From Pseudomonadota bacterium (GTDB lineage Bacteria > Pseudomonadota > Alphaproteobacteria > Azospirillales > Azospirillaceae), in contig JAFAFA010000046.1 of assembly GCA_023423695.1 (NCBI GenBank), forward strand, positions 70,063 through 134,062: a stretch of 64,000 nucleotides of DNA. The letters run 5' to 3'. Of the stretch, positions 53,824 through 62,784 are shown in pieces (positions within the stretch are counted from its first letter, which is position 1; each line of letters begins with the position of its first letter). The position numbers and the translations under genes were made by a program. The notes beneath the pieces are model-generated. The model was given only the letters and a program-made list of their open reading frames with translations. It ran no database searches and was not told where the DNA came from.

Positions 53824-54633
53824 ATGATCACCCATTTCCGCCGCGCCGTCCTGCTGCTGGGGCTGCTGGCGGCCCTGCCCGTCTCCACCCTGCCCGCTTC
53901 CGCCATGGCCGGACAGCGCAGCTATGCCGCCACCCATGGCGCGGCTCCCTTCGAGACGGCTCATCTGATTCCGGGCTTGGATCTCGACCTCGGGCAGGTG
54001 GACCTGACGCTGCCGGGGAGCAATGTCGTGGCGCTGACCATCGACGACGGGCCGGACGACAACGACCCGCGCATCCTCGACATCCTGCGGGCCCATCGGG
54101 CGAAGGCGACCTTCTTCTACATCGGCGCCAAGATCCCGGCGCACCACGACATCGCCCGGCTGGTCGCGGCATCGGGCAACGAGGTCGGCAGCCATACCCA
54201 GACCCACCCGATGACCACAGACCTGAAACCGGCCCGGCGCGAGTGGAACCTTGCGCAGGCGGAGGCGGCGCTGGCGTCCGTCGGGGTGAAGGCGGCATGG
54301 TTCCGGCCGCCCTACGGCGATGTCGACGACGCGCTGGCGGCGCTGGCGCGCAGGCATGGCATGGCGACGGTGCTGTGGACCGCCGACAGCCAGGATTGGA
54401 AGGACACCGGCCCCGACATCGTCCGCCGTCGCGTGGTCGAGCGGCTGGCTCCCGGTGCCGTCGTGCTGATGCACAGCACCAAGGCCGCTTCCGTCGCGGC
54501 GCTGCCGGCGATCCTGGAAGAGGGGGAAAGGCGGGGATACCGCTTCGTCACCATGACCGAATGGGAGGCGGCGATGCGACAGGCTGTCACTCCGTCTTTG
54601 GCACTGCTGCATCCGGCTCCGCATCGGCGGTGA
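53824..54633 (+). CDS. Polysaccharide deacetylase (NodB-homology domain), exported
   Basis: Carbohydrate esterase family 4 protein of 269 aa that removes N- or O-acetyl groups from a glycan in the periplasm. A signal peptide ends near ASAMA. Motif 1 is LTIDDGPDD with D74/D75, motif 2 is SHTQTHP with metal ligands H124 and H128, motif 3 is FRPPYGD, and VVLMHS supplies the late His. All metal and catalytic positions are intact. It stands alone; substrate could be peptidoglycan or an exopolysaccharide. Confidence 0.9.
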   Translation: MITHFRRAVLLLGLLAALPVSTLPASAMAGQRSYAATHGAAPFETAHLIPGLDLDLGQVDLTLPGSNVVALTIDDGPDDNDPRILDILRAHRAKATFFYIGAKIPAHHDIARLVAASGNEVGSHTQTHPMTTDLKPARREWNLAQAEAALASVGVKAAWFRPPYGDVDDALAALARRHGMATVLWTADSQDWKDTGPDIVRRRVVERLAPGAVVLMHSTKAASVAALPAILEEGERRGYRFVTMTEWEAAMRQAVTPSLALLHPAPHRR

Positions 54634-54751
54634 CCGCCGCTGCCCATCGGCGGGGATGCAAGGATGTCCCATCGGCGGGGACGGCATGCTGATGTAGGAT
54701 GGCGGCCGAGCAGCGCGCCCGATCTCCGCGGCTGCTGCCGGGAATGCCGCC

Positions 54752-56455
54752 ATGCCTGTCGAACCCTTCACCCTGATCCTCTCCCTGCTTCAGCAGATGT
54801 GCGTCTATCTGGTGATCGCCTATCTGCTGAGCCGGACGCCGCTGTTCCTGCCGCTGACCCATGTGACGGTGCGCTGGCCGCACAAGCTGGCCTGCTACGT
54901 GATCTTCTCGATCTTCTGCATCATGGGCACCTATTTCGGCCTGCACATCGACGACAGCATCGCCAACACCCGCGCCATCGGCGCGGTGCTGGGAGGCATC
55001 TTCGGCGGGCCGTCGGTGGGGCTGGCGGTCGGGCTGACCGGGGGCATGCACCGTTATTCGCTGGGCGGCATGTCGGCGGTGGCCTGCGCCATCTCCACCA
55101 TGGCGGAGGGGCTGATCGGCGGGCTGGTCCATCGCCACATGGTGCGGCAGGGCCGGATCGAGCCGCTGTTCAACCCGCTGCGCGTCGGCGCCGTCACCTT
55201 CGTGGCCGAGCTGGTGCAGATGCTGATCATCCTGGCGGTGGCGCGGCCCTTCGAGGCGGCGGTGCATCTGGTCGAGGTGGTGGCGGCGCCGATGATCGTC
55301 GCCAACACGCTGGGGGCGGCGCTGTTCATGCGCATCCTGCTGGAGAGGCGCGTCCTGGACGAGAAGCAGTCCAGCGCCTTCTCCGCCAAGGCGCTGAAGA
55401 TCGCCGCGCGTTGCGACGGCGTGCTGCGCGGCGGCTTCAACAGCGAGAACAGCACCCGCGTCGCCCGCATCATCTATGAGGAGACCGGCGTCGGCGCCGT
55501 CGCCATCACCGACCGGGAAAAGCTGCTGGCCTTCATCGGCATCGGCGACGATCATCACCTGCCCGGCACGCCGATCAGCTCGCGACAGACCCATCAGGCC
55601 ATCGCCAACAACCAGGTGATCTATGCCGACGGCAACGAGGTGGCCTATCGCTGCTCCATCAGTCCGGCCTGCCGGCTGGGGGCGGCGCTGGTGATCCCGC
55701 TGGTCGGCGAGGATGGCGGGGTGATCGGCACCATCAAGCTGTACGAGCCGAAGACGAAGATCTTCTCCACCATCAACCGGACGCTGGGAGAGGGCGTGGC
55801 CCGGCTGCTGTCCAACCAGATCCTGGCTGGCCGCTACGAGCAGCAGAAGGCCCTGCTGGCGCAGTCGGAGATCAAGCTGCTGCACGCGCAGGTGAACCCG
55901 CATTTCCTGTTCAACGCGCTGAACACCATCTCCGCCGTCATCCGCAACGATCCGGAGCGGGCGCGCCAGCTGGTGCAGAACCTGTCGACCTTCTTCCGCA
56001 AGAACCTGAAGCGCCCGAGTGAGACGGCGACGCTGGCCGACGAGGTCGAGCATGTCAGCGCCTACCTGCAGATCGAACTGGCGCGCTTCACCGGCCGGCT
56101 GGCGGTGGAGATCGACGTGCCGGACGACCTGCGCCATGCCGCGCTGCCGGCCTTCTCGCTCCAGCCGTTGGTGGAGAACGCGATCAAGCACGGCACGGCG
56201 CAGCTGCTGGGCGACGGCCATGTCCGGATCGCGGCGAAGCGGGAGGGCGGCGACCTGCTGCTGTCGGTGGAGGACAATGCCGGGCTCTACGAGGCCAGGC
56301 CGGGCGGCGACGGGCTGGGAATGACCATCGTCGACCGCCGGATCCGCAACCGCTACGGTGAGGCGTACGGCGTCTCCATCGCCTGCGACCCGGATGTCTT
56401 CACCCGCGTCACCCTGCGCCTGCCCCTGCCTGTCGAAGAAGCCGTGCCCGCATGA
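54752..56455 (+). CDS. LytS/BtsS-type sensor histidine kinase
   Basis: Membrane sensor of 567 aa. Residues 1-200 form the 5TM-5TMR_LYT region (GGIFGGPSVGLAVGLTGGMHR, AVACAISTMAEGLIGGLVH). A GAF-like domain spans about 215-360. The kinase part has HAQVNPHFLFNALNTIS, where the phospho-accepting His is residue 384, and the N box LQPLVENAIKHG. Relatives in E. coli (BtsS, PyuS) sense pyruvate, and in firmicutes LytS responds to membrane state. The response regulator follows after 25 bases. No typical BtsT target transporter is in the window. Confidence 0.9.
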   Translation: MPVEPFTLILSLLQQMCVYLVIAYLLSRTPLFLPLTHVTVRWPHKLACYVIFSIFCIMGTYFGLHIDDSIANTRAIGAVLGGIFGGPSVGLAVGLTGGMHRYSLGGMSAVACAISTMAEGLIGGLVHRHMVRQGRIEPLFNPLRVGAVTFVAELVQMLIILAVARPFEAAVHLVEVVAAPMIVANTLGAALFMRILLERRVLDEKQSSAFSAKALKIAARCDGVLRGGFNSENSTRVARIIYEETGVGAVAITDREKLLAFIGIGDDHHLPGTPISSRQTHQAIANNQVIYADGNEVAYRCSISPACRLGAALVIPLVGEDGGVIGTIKLYEPKTKIFSTINRTLGEGVARLLSNQILAGRYEQQKALLAQSEIKLLHAQVNPHFLFNALNTISAVIRNDPERARQLVQNLSTFFRKNLKRPSETATLADEVEHVSAYLQIELARFTGRLAVEIDVPDDLRHAALPAFSLQPLVENAIKHGTAQLLGDGHVRIAAKREGGDLLLSVEDNAGLYEARPGGDGLGMTIVDRRIRNRYGEAYGVSIACDPDVFTRVTLRLPLPVEEAVPA

Positions 56456-56480
56456 TGGCCCTCTCCCCGATGGTCTGCCC

Positions 56481-57200
56481 ATGATGAACATCCTGATCGT
56501 CGACGACGAGCCGCTGGCGCGGGAGGAACTGCGCCGGATGCTGGAGGAGGCCGCCGACATCCGCGTCGTCGGCGAATGCGCCAACGCCATCGAGGCGATT
56601 GGCGCCATCAACCGGCAGGCTCCGGACGTTGTGTTTCTCGACATCCAGATGCCGCGGGTCAGCGGGCTGGAGATGCTGAGCATGCTCGACCCCGAGCGCA
56701 TGCCGCGGATCGTCTTCCTGACCGCCCATGACGAGTATGCCGTCAAGGCCTTCGAGGAGCATGCCTTCGATTATCTGCTGAAGCCGGCCGACCCGGCGCG
56801 GCTGGACAAGACCCTGCAGCGGCTGCGCCGGCAGCATGCCCCGCAGGAGGTCGGCGTTCTGCCGGGAGCGGCCGAGCTGCGCCACATCCCCTGCACCGGG
56901 GTCAACCGCATCACCCTGATGAAGCTGGCGGATGTGGAGTATGTCGTTTCCCGCCCGGCCGGCGTCTATGTGGTGGGAGAGGACGGGCAGGAGCGCTTCA
57001 CCGAACTGACCCTGCACACCATCCAGGAAAAGAGCCAGCTGTTCCGCTGCCACCGCCAGTTCCTGGTCAATCCTGAACGCATCCGCGAAATCCATTTCGT
57101 CGATGGCGGTCTGGCGGAGATCCTGACCACCGGCGGCCATACCGTTCCGGTCAGCCGGCGTTTCCTGGGGCCGCTGAAGGACCGGCTGGGCATGGGGTAA
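56481..57200 (+). CDS. LytTR-family response regulator
   Basis: Cognate regulator of the kinase at 54752, 239 aa. The receiver domain has acidic residues D8/D9, the phosphoryl site D54 (VFLDIQMPRVSG) and K105-like FDYLLKPAD. The C-terminal LytTR domain (LMKLADVEYVVSRPAGVYVV, FRCHRQFLVNPERI) binds DNA. No clear ribosome site precedes the ATG at 56481, or the ATG next to it, so translation probably depends on the upstream gene. A terminator hairpin follows. Confidence 0.92.
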   Translation: MMNILIVDDEPLAREELRRMLEEAADIRVVGECANAIEAIGAINRQAPDVVFLDIQMPRVSGLEMLSMLDPERMPRIVFLTAHDEYAVKAFEEHAFDYLLKPADPARLDKTLQRLRRQHAPQEVGVLPGAAELRHIPCTGVNRITLMKLADVEYVVSRPAGVYVVGEDGQERFTELTLHTIQEKSQLFRCHRQFLVNPERIREIHFVDGGLAEILTTGGHTVPVSRRFLGPLKDRLGMG

Positions 57201-57217
57201 GGCTGTGTCCGGTCTCG

Positions 57218-57250
57218 GAAGCCCCTCTCCAGCACGGGGAGAGGGGCTTC
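57218..57250. terminator. Terminator-like hairpin after the two-component pair
   Basis: GAAGCCCCTCTCC (57218-57230) and GGAGAGGGGCTTC (57238-57250) form a 13-bp stem with a 7-base loop. It resembles the CTCTCC palindromes elsewhere in the window, so it may be a repeat-family copy used as a terminator. No T-run follows. Confidence 0.6.
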
Positions 57251-57321
57251 GTTAGCGAATAGGAATTACGCGCAGCCGATGGACAAGCGCATCGGGCGGG
57301 TGTACAAACCGCCCGACCGAG

Positions 57322-57337
57322 GTGAGTGTGCGCTCAC
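57322..57337. promoter_or_regulatory. TetR-type operator before the efflux operon
   Basis: GTGAG-TGTGCG-CTCAC is an inverted repeat 37 bases before the TetR start, next to an AT-rich CCTAATATAC that may be the -10 element. The arrangement suits autorepression of the whole TetR-MFP-RND operon. Confidence 0.6.
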
Positions 57338-57373
57338 TTCCCTAATATACCCAGTTTTGAAAGACCGCAGCCC

Positions 57374-58111
57374 ATGGCTCCACGCCTGGACAGCCGCGCC
57401 CGGCGGCGGGCCATCGTCGATGCCGCCTTGCCGGTTTTCGCACGCAAGGGCTTCGCCGCGACCACCACCAGGGAGATCGCGCAGGCCGCCGGTGTGTCCG
57501 AAGGCCTGATCTTCAAGCATTTCCCGTCCAAGGCCTCGCTCTACGAGGCGATCTTCCTCAGCTGCATCGACGGCGACCCGGAATATGAGCGGCTGATCGC
57601 CCTGCCGCCCGGCACCGCGACGCTGGTGCAGATGATCCAGGGGCTGGTCGGCTATTTCGTCATGGAGGTCCCGGCCGATCCGAACGAGCGGGCCCGCCAG
57701 CGCCTGTCGGTCATCAGCCTGCTGGAGGACGGCGAGTTCATGCGGCAGGTCTATGAGGGAATCCGCAGCCGGTTCCTGCCCTGCTTCACCGCCTCCATCG
57801 ACTCCGCCATCGCCGCCGGCGATCTGGTGCCCGGCCCGATCGACGCGGAGAGCGGGCTCTGGCTCGCCGAGCATCTGTGCGAGATGATGGCGACCGTCTG
57901 CCTGTCCGGTGGAACGGTGGTTCCCTACAGCTGCGGCCGTCCCGAGCTTGCACGGCGGACCGCATGGTTCATCCTGCGCGGGCTTGGCCTGCGCGACGAG
58001 GCTATCGCCGCGCAGGAGCGCAGCGGGCATCTGGTCTTCGTGCCTCCCCCATCGCCGCCGCCGGACGGCGGACCAAAGAATGACGAACCCACACCCGAGA
58101 GAGCGGAGTAG
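57374..58111 (+). CDS. TetR-family regulator, first gene of an RND efflux operon
   Basis: A 245-aa repressor from the ATG at 57374; the frame before it runs through the operator. The helix-turn-helix is AIVDAALPVFARKGFAATTT followed by REIAQAAGVSEGLIFKHFPS. The C-terminal tail is Pro-rich. The stop lies six bases before the adaptor gene, so regulator and pump are co-transcribed, unlike the divergent layout at 34 kb. The ribosome site is weak (GAAAGA). Confidence 0.87.
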   Translation: MAPRLDSRARRRAIVDAALPVFARKGFAATTTREIAQAAGVSEGLIFKHFPSKASLYEAIFLSCIDGDPEYERLIALPPGTATLVQMIQGLVGYFVMEVPADPNERARQRLSVISLLEDGEFMRQVYEGIRSRFLPCFTASIDSAIAAGDLVPGPIDAESGLWLAEHLCEMMATVCLSGGTVVPYSCGRPELARRTAWFILRGLGLRDEAIAAQERSGHLVFVPPPSPPPDGGPKNDEPTPERAE

Positions 58112-58117
58112 CCGATC

Positions 58118-59353
58118 GTGACCCTGGATCATTCGCCAAAGACCGAGACGTCGTTCGGGCATCCGGCGTCGGAGCCGGGCCACGGCACGCCGCCGCCCCG
58201 GCCGCCGCGCAAGCCCGTCACCCGCGGACGGCTGACCGTACGCATCATCATCATGCTGGTGGTGTTGGGGCTGCTGGGGGCGGCGCTGTACGGCTTCAAC
58301 ACCTTCCGCGCCAAGGCCATCGCCGACTTCTTCGCCAACAACAAGCCGCCGCCCACCCCGGTGACGCTGGCGGAGGCGACGGTGCAGACCGTGCCGAAAT
58401 ACCTGCCCGCCATCGGCACGCTGCAGGCGGCCCGTCAGGTGACGGTGGCGCCCGAGGTCGCGGGGCGGGTGGAGCGCATTCCCTTCGAATCGGGCGCCCG
58501 GGTCAAGGCCGGCGACCCGCTGGTGCAGCTGAACGACGCCACCGAGCAGGCCGACCTGCTGGCCCAGCGCGCGCAGGCGCGGCTGGCGGAGCTGAACCTG
58601 GAACGCTACCGCGACCTGCGCCGCAGCCAGGCCACGCCCCAGAGCAACGTCGACCAGTATCAGGCGCAGCTCGACGAGATCAACGCCAACATGAAGCGCA
58701 CCAGCGCCCTGATCGGCCAGAAGCTGATCAAGGCGCCGTTCGACGGCGATTTGGGCATCCGGCAGGTGAATGTCGGCGATTACGTCAATCCCGGCGCCAC
58801 CATCGTCACCCTGACCGACCTGTCGCAGCTCTACATCAACTTCACCCTGCCGGAGCAGGCCTTTCCCAGGCTGTCGGTCGGCCAGGACGTGCTGATCAAC
58901 GTCGATGCCCTGCCCGGCCGCGATTTCGGGGCGAAGATCACCACCATCGAGCCGCAGGTCAGCGCCGACACCCGCGCGGTGAAGGTCCAGGCCACCATGG
59001 ACAACCGCGAGCGCCTGCTGCGGCCTGGCATGTTCGCCAATGTCCGCGTCGTCCTGCCGCCGCAGCCCAACACCCTGACCGTGCCGGAAACCGCGGTGGA
59101 CTACACCGTCTACGGCGATTCCGTCTTCGTCGCGACCCAGCAGAAGGGTCAGGACGGCAAGGAGCAGCTGGTGGTGGAGCGCAAGGCGGTGAAGACCGGC
59201 GACCGTCTGGCCAACCGGGTGGAGATCCGCAGCGGCCTGAACCCCGGCGACCGTGTCGTGGTGTCGGGCCAGCTGAAGCTCGCCAACGGTGCCGCCGTCG
59301 TCCCGGCGGAAGGCAACCCGCTGACCCCGCCGCAGTCCCTGCCGCAGAACTGA
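58118..59353 (+). CDS. RND efflux periplasmic adaptor, MexE/MdtA-like, membrane anchored
   Basis: Membrane-fusion protein of 411 aa with a GTG start at 58118 and GCGGAG upstream. A Pro-rich cytoplasmic N terminus is followed by one membrane anchor (about residues 40-62, RIIIMLVVLGLLGAALYGF), so it is not a lipoprotein, unlike the adaptor at 33263. Family parts are APEVAGRVERIPFESGARVKAG, SNVDQYQAQLDEINANMKRT and KAPFDGDLGIRQVNVGDYVN. It would connect the RND pump to an outer-membrane channel encoded elsewhere. Confidence 0.92.
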   Translation: MTLDHSPKTETSFGHPASEPGHGTPPPRPPRKPVTRGRLTVRIIIMLVVLGLLGAALYGFNTFRAKAIADFFANNKPPPTPVTLAEATVQTVPKYLPAIGTLQAARQVTVAPEVAGRVERIPFESGARVKAGDPLVQLNDATEQADLLAQRAQARLAELNLERYRDLRRSQATPQSNVDQYQAQLDEINANMKRTSALIGQKLIKAPFDGDLGIRQVNVGDYVNPGATIVTLTDLSQLYINFTLPEQAFPRLSVGQDVLINVDALPGRDFGAKITTIEPQVSADTRAVKVQATMDNRERLLRPGMFANVRVVLPPQPNTLTVPETAVDYTVYGDSVFVATQQKGQDGKEQLVVERKAVKTGDRLANRVEIRSGLNPGDRVVVSGQLKLANGAAVVPAEGNPLTPPQSLPQN

Positions 59354-59363
59354 GGCCGACGCC

Positions 59364-62300
59364 ATGGGCAATTTCACCGACATCTTCATCCGCCGGCCCA
59401 TCCTGTCCGTCGTGGTCAGCCTGCTGATCCTGCTGATCGGGGCCCGCGCGATGCTGGAGCTGCCGATCCGGCAGTATCCGCAGTTGCAGAACACGGTCAT
59501 CACCGTGACCACCGCCTATCCCGGCGCCTCGCCCGAACTGATGCAGGGCTTCATCGCCACGCCGATCGAACAGGCGGTGGCGACGGCGGAGGGGCTGGAT
59601 TACCTGACCTCCTCCTCCACCCAGGGGCAGAGCGTCGTCACCGCCTATGTCCGGTTGAACTTCGATCCCAACGTCGCGATGACCGACGTGATGGCGAAGG
59701 TCAACCAGGTCAAATACCAGCTCCCGCGCGAGGCCAACGACCCGGTCATCCTGAAATCGACCGGCGAGACGACCTCGATCCTCTATATGGGCTTCTCCAG
59801 CCCCGACCTGTCGGGCGCTGCGATCTCCGACTATCTGACGCGCGTGGTGCAGCCTGTGCTGTCCACGGTGGAGGGCGTGGCGCGCGCCCAGATCCTGGGC
59901 GGCCAGACCTTCGCCATGCGCCTGTGGCTGGACCCGGTCAAGATGGCGGCGCGCGGCATCTCGCCCGCCGACGTGTCGGCCGCCGTCGCCGCCAACAACT
60001 ACCAGTCGGCGCCCGGCCAGACCAAGGGCGTCTTCGTCATCTCCAACGTCACCGCCAACACCGGCCTGACCGACGTCGAGCAGTTCCGCGACATGGTGGT
60101 GAAGGCCAAGGACGGGGCGCTGGTGCGGATGCGCGACATCGCCACGGTCGAACTCAGCTCCCGCAGCTTCGACGCCAGCGTGGCGATGAACGGGCAGCAG
60201 GCGATCTTCATCGGCGTCGACGCCACCCCCACCGGCAACCCGCTGAACATCGTCGCCGACATCCGCAAGATGGAGCCGGACCTGCGGCGCAACCTGCCGC
60301 CGGGCATGAAGATGGAGATCGTCTATGACAGCACCCGCTTCATTCAGGCCTCCATCGACGAGGTGGTGAAGACGCTGGTCGAGGCGGTGGCCATCGTCAT
60401 CGTCGTCATCTTCCTGTTCCTGGGCTCCTTCCGGTCGGTGCTGATCCCGATCGTCACCATCCCGCTGTCCATCATCGGTGCCGCCACCTTCATGCTGGCG
60501 ATGGGATTCTCGCTGAACCTGCTGACGCTGCTGGCGATGGTGCTCGCCATCGGCCTCGTGGTGGACGACGCCATCGTGGTGGTGGAGAACATCCACCGGC
60601 ACATCGAACATGGGAAATCGGCGGTCGCCGCATCGCTGATCGGGGCGCGCGAGATCGTCGGGCCGGTCATCTCGATGACCATCACGCTGGCGGCGGTCTA
60701 TGCGCCCATCGGCCTGCTGGGCGGCCTGACCGGCGCGCTGTTCCGCGAATTCGCCTTCACGCTCGCCGCGGCGGTGATCGTGTCGGGCATCGTGGCGCTG
60801 ACGCTGTCGCCGATGATGTGCTCGGTCATCCTGAAGGAGGGCGGGTCCCAGGGCCGTTTCGCCGCCTTCCTCGACCGCCGGTTCGAAAAGCTGGCGGACT
60901 GGTACGAGCGGCGGCTGCACGGCACGCTGGACTACCGGGCGGCCACGCTGCTGTTCGCGGTCGGCATCCTGGCCAGCGTCGGCTACCTGTTCGCCAACAC
61001 CATGTCGGAACTGGCGCCGGAAGAGGACCAGGGCATCCTGTTCGGCATCTCCAAGGCGCCGCAATACGCCAACCTCGACTATATCGACAGCTTCGGGAAG
61101 CAGATCGACCAGACCTTCGCCAGCTTCCCGGAGACCGACACCCGCTTCGTCCTGACCGGCATGCCGACCCTGAACCAGGGCTTCGCCGGCATGATCCTGA
61201 AGCCGTGGGACGAGCGTGAGCGCTCGGCCAAGGAACTGCAGCCGCTGGCCCAGGCGGAGCTGAGCAAGGTGACGGGCATCAACGTGTTCCTGGTGTCGCC
61301 CCCTGCCCTGCCCGGCTCCACCGGCGGTCTGCCGGTGCAGATGGTGATCTCCAGCCCCGGCGATTACCGGACCATCTACGACGCCATCGAGCGGATCAAG
61401 GACGCCGCCACCAAGAGCGGCATGTTCATCGTCTCCGACACCGACCTGCAATATGACAGCCCGGTCGTCCGGCTGAAGATCGACCGCGCCAAGGCGGCCG
61501 ATCTGGGTCTGACCATGCAGTCGGTGGGCGACACGCTGGCCGTGCTGGTCGGCGGCAACTACGTCAACCGCTTCAACCTGAACGGCCGCTCCTACGAGGT
61601 CATCCCGCAGGTTCCGCGGGCAGACCGCCTGACGCCGGAATCGCTGACCAACTACTACGTCACCTCCGGCTCGGGCGCCCAGATCCCGCTGTCCACCGTG
61701 GTGTCGGTGGAAACGGCGGTGGAGCCCAACGCGCTGAACAAGTACAACCAGCTGCCGTCGGCCACCTTCTCCGCCGTGCCGATGCCGGGCGTCTCCATGG
61801 GGCAGGTCGTCGACTTCCTGGAGGAGCAGGCGCGCACCCAGCTGCCGGCCGGCTTCAACCACGCCTACCTGTCGGAATCGCGCCAGTTCGTGACGGAGGG
61901 CAGCCAGCTGATGGTCACCTTCGCCTTCGCGTTGGTGGTGATCTATCTGGTGCTGGCGGCGCAGTTCGAATCGCTGCGCGACCCGCTGGTGATCCTGGTA
62001 TCGGTGCCGATGTCGATCTGCGGCGCGCTGCTGCCGCTGTTCTTCGGCCTGTCGACCATGAACATTTACACCCAGGTGGGTCTGGTGACGCTGATCGGCC
62101 TGATCTCCAAGCACGGCATCCTGCTGGTGGAGTTCGCCCGCGAGATGCAGCTGAACGAAGGCGTAGACCGCCGCACCGCGATCGAGCACGCGGCCCGCGT
62201 CCGCCTGCGCCCGATCCTGATGACCACCGCGGCGATGGTGGTCGGTCTGCTGCCGCTGCTGACCGCGGCGGGTGCCGGTGCGGCCAGCCGCTTCTCCATC

Positions 62301-62441
62301 GGCCTCGTCATCGTGGCCGGCATGCTGATCGGCACGCTGTTCACGCTGTTCGTCCTGCCGGCGGTCTACACGCTGCTGGCCAAGGACCACTATGCCGCCT
62401 CGCGCTCCACCCGCGCGGAGGAGCTGCGCAGCATGACCTGA
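59364..62441 (+). CDS. RND efflux transporter, MexF/MdtB-like
   Basis: Proton-driven exporter of 1025 aa, full length, ten bases after its adaptor. It begins MGNFTDIFIRRPILSVVVSL, has the proton-relay Asp pair in GLVVDDAIVVVENIHRH, and the Lys in LIGLISKHGILLVEFAREMQ. The wording of both motifs differs from the AcrB-type pump at 30 kb, placing it in another branch (multidrug or small organic compounds). A strong intrinsic terminator follows. Confidence 0.94.
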   Translation: MGNFTDIFIRRPILSVVVSLLILLIGARAMLELPIRQYPQLQNTVITVTTAYPGASPELMQGFIATPIEQAVATAEGLDYLTSSSTQGQSVVTAYVRLNFDPNVAMTDVMAKVNQVKYQLPREANDPVILKSTGETTSILYMGFSSPDLSGAAISDYLTRVVQPVLSTVEGVARAQILGGQTFAMRLWLDPVKMAARGISPADVSAAVAANNYQSAPGQTKGVFVISNVTANTGLTDVEQFRDMVVKAKDGALVRMRDIATVELSSRSFDASVAMNGQQAIFIGVDATPTGNPLNIVADIRKMEPDLRRNLPPGMKMEIVYDSTRFIQASIDEVVKTLVEAVAIVIVVIFLFLGSFRSVLIPIVTIPLSIIGAATFMLAMGFSLNLLTLLAMVLAIGLVVDDAIVVVENIHRHIEHGKSAVAASLIGAREIVGPVISMTITLAAVYAPIGLLGGLTGALFREFAFTLAAAVIVSGIVALTLSPMMCSVILKEGGSQGRFAAFLDRRFEKLADWYERRLHGTLDYRAATLLFAVGILASVGYLFANTMSELAPEEDQGILFGISKAPQYANLDYIDSFGKQIDQTFASFPETDTRFVLTGMPTLNQGFAGMILKPWDERERSAKELQPLAQAELSKVTGINVFLVSPPALPGSTGGLPVQMVISSPGDYRTIYDAIERIKDAATKSGMFIVSDTDLQYDSPVVRLKIDRAKAADLGLTMQSVGDTLAVLVGGNYVNRFNLNGRSYEVIPQVPRADRLTPESLTNYYVTSGSGAQIPLSTVVSVETAVEPNALNKYNQLPSATFSAVPMPGVSMGQVVDFLEEQARTQLPAGFNHAYLSESRQFVTEGSQLMVTFAFALVVIYLVLAAQFESLRDPLVILVSVPMSICGALLPLFFGLSTMNIYTQVGLVTLIGLISKHGILLVEFAREMQLNEGVDRRTAIEHAARVRLRPILMTTAAMVVGLLPLLTAAGAGAASRFSIGLVIVAGMLIGTLFTLFVLPAVYTLLAKDHYAASRSTRAEELRSMT

Positions 62442-62470
62442 CGCTCCGTCGGTTCTCTGCGCCGGAAACG

Positions 62471-62503
62471 AAAAGGCCCCTCCCCGACCGGGAGGGGCCT
62501 TTT
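62471..62503 (+). terminator. Intrinsic terminator of the efflux operon
   Basis: AAAAGGCCCCTCCC (62471-62484) pairs with GGGAGGGGCCTTTT (62490-62503), 14 bp, followed by TCCTTTT. A T-run exists on both strands. Confidence 0.9.
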
Positions 62504-62579
62504 TCCTTTTGTCGCCCGGTGAATCTGAGCACGGGAAACCGGCATGCCGGAAGGTGCGTTGAAGATCATCGCGAGCATC

Positions 62580-62784
62580 TGAAATCATCGTAAGGGGTAC
62601 GCCTAGACCGATGCGAAAATAGTTGCCTATTCTGTTTAATAAACTTTCGTATGTATTTGCCATTGATCTCAGGAATGTAACAGAATTTACCACCTATTCG
62701 ATGAATCCAGGAAAAATGCCTCACCATTGCCCCAGCCATCCGACCATCGTGGCGCCGCATCGCAACCGCTAAGGATACGGATCA
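62580..62784 (+). promoter_or_regulatory. AT-rich upstream region of the beta-helix gene
   Basis: About 200 bases with visibly lower GC than the rest of the window, including a TGTTTAATAAAC palindrome near 62632 and TTGCCATTGATC near 62659. It probably holds the promoter of the large gene at 62785. I cannot assign -35 and -10 elements with confidence. Confidence 0.4.

Noticed and set aside
58959..62693. A 1244-codon open frame opposite the MexF-like pump
   Set aside because: Same GC-driven antisense effect; the translated protein is a His/Asp/Gln/Arg-rich string without any family likeness.
62566..62760. A 64-codon minus-strand frame in the AT-rich region before the beta-helix gene
   Set aside because: No family recognised; a promoter region is the simpler reading, although the AT-rich composition made a transferred remnant worth considering.
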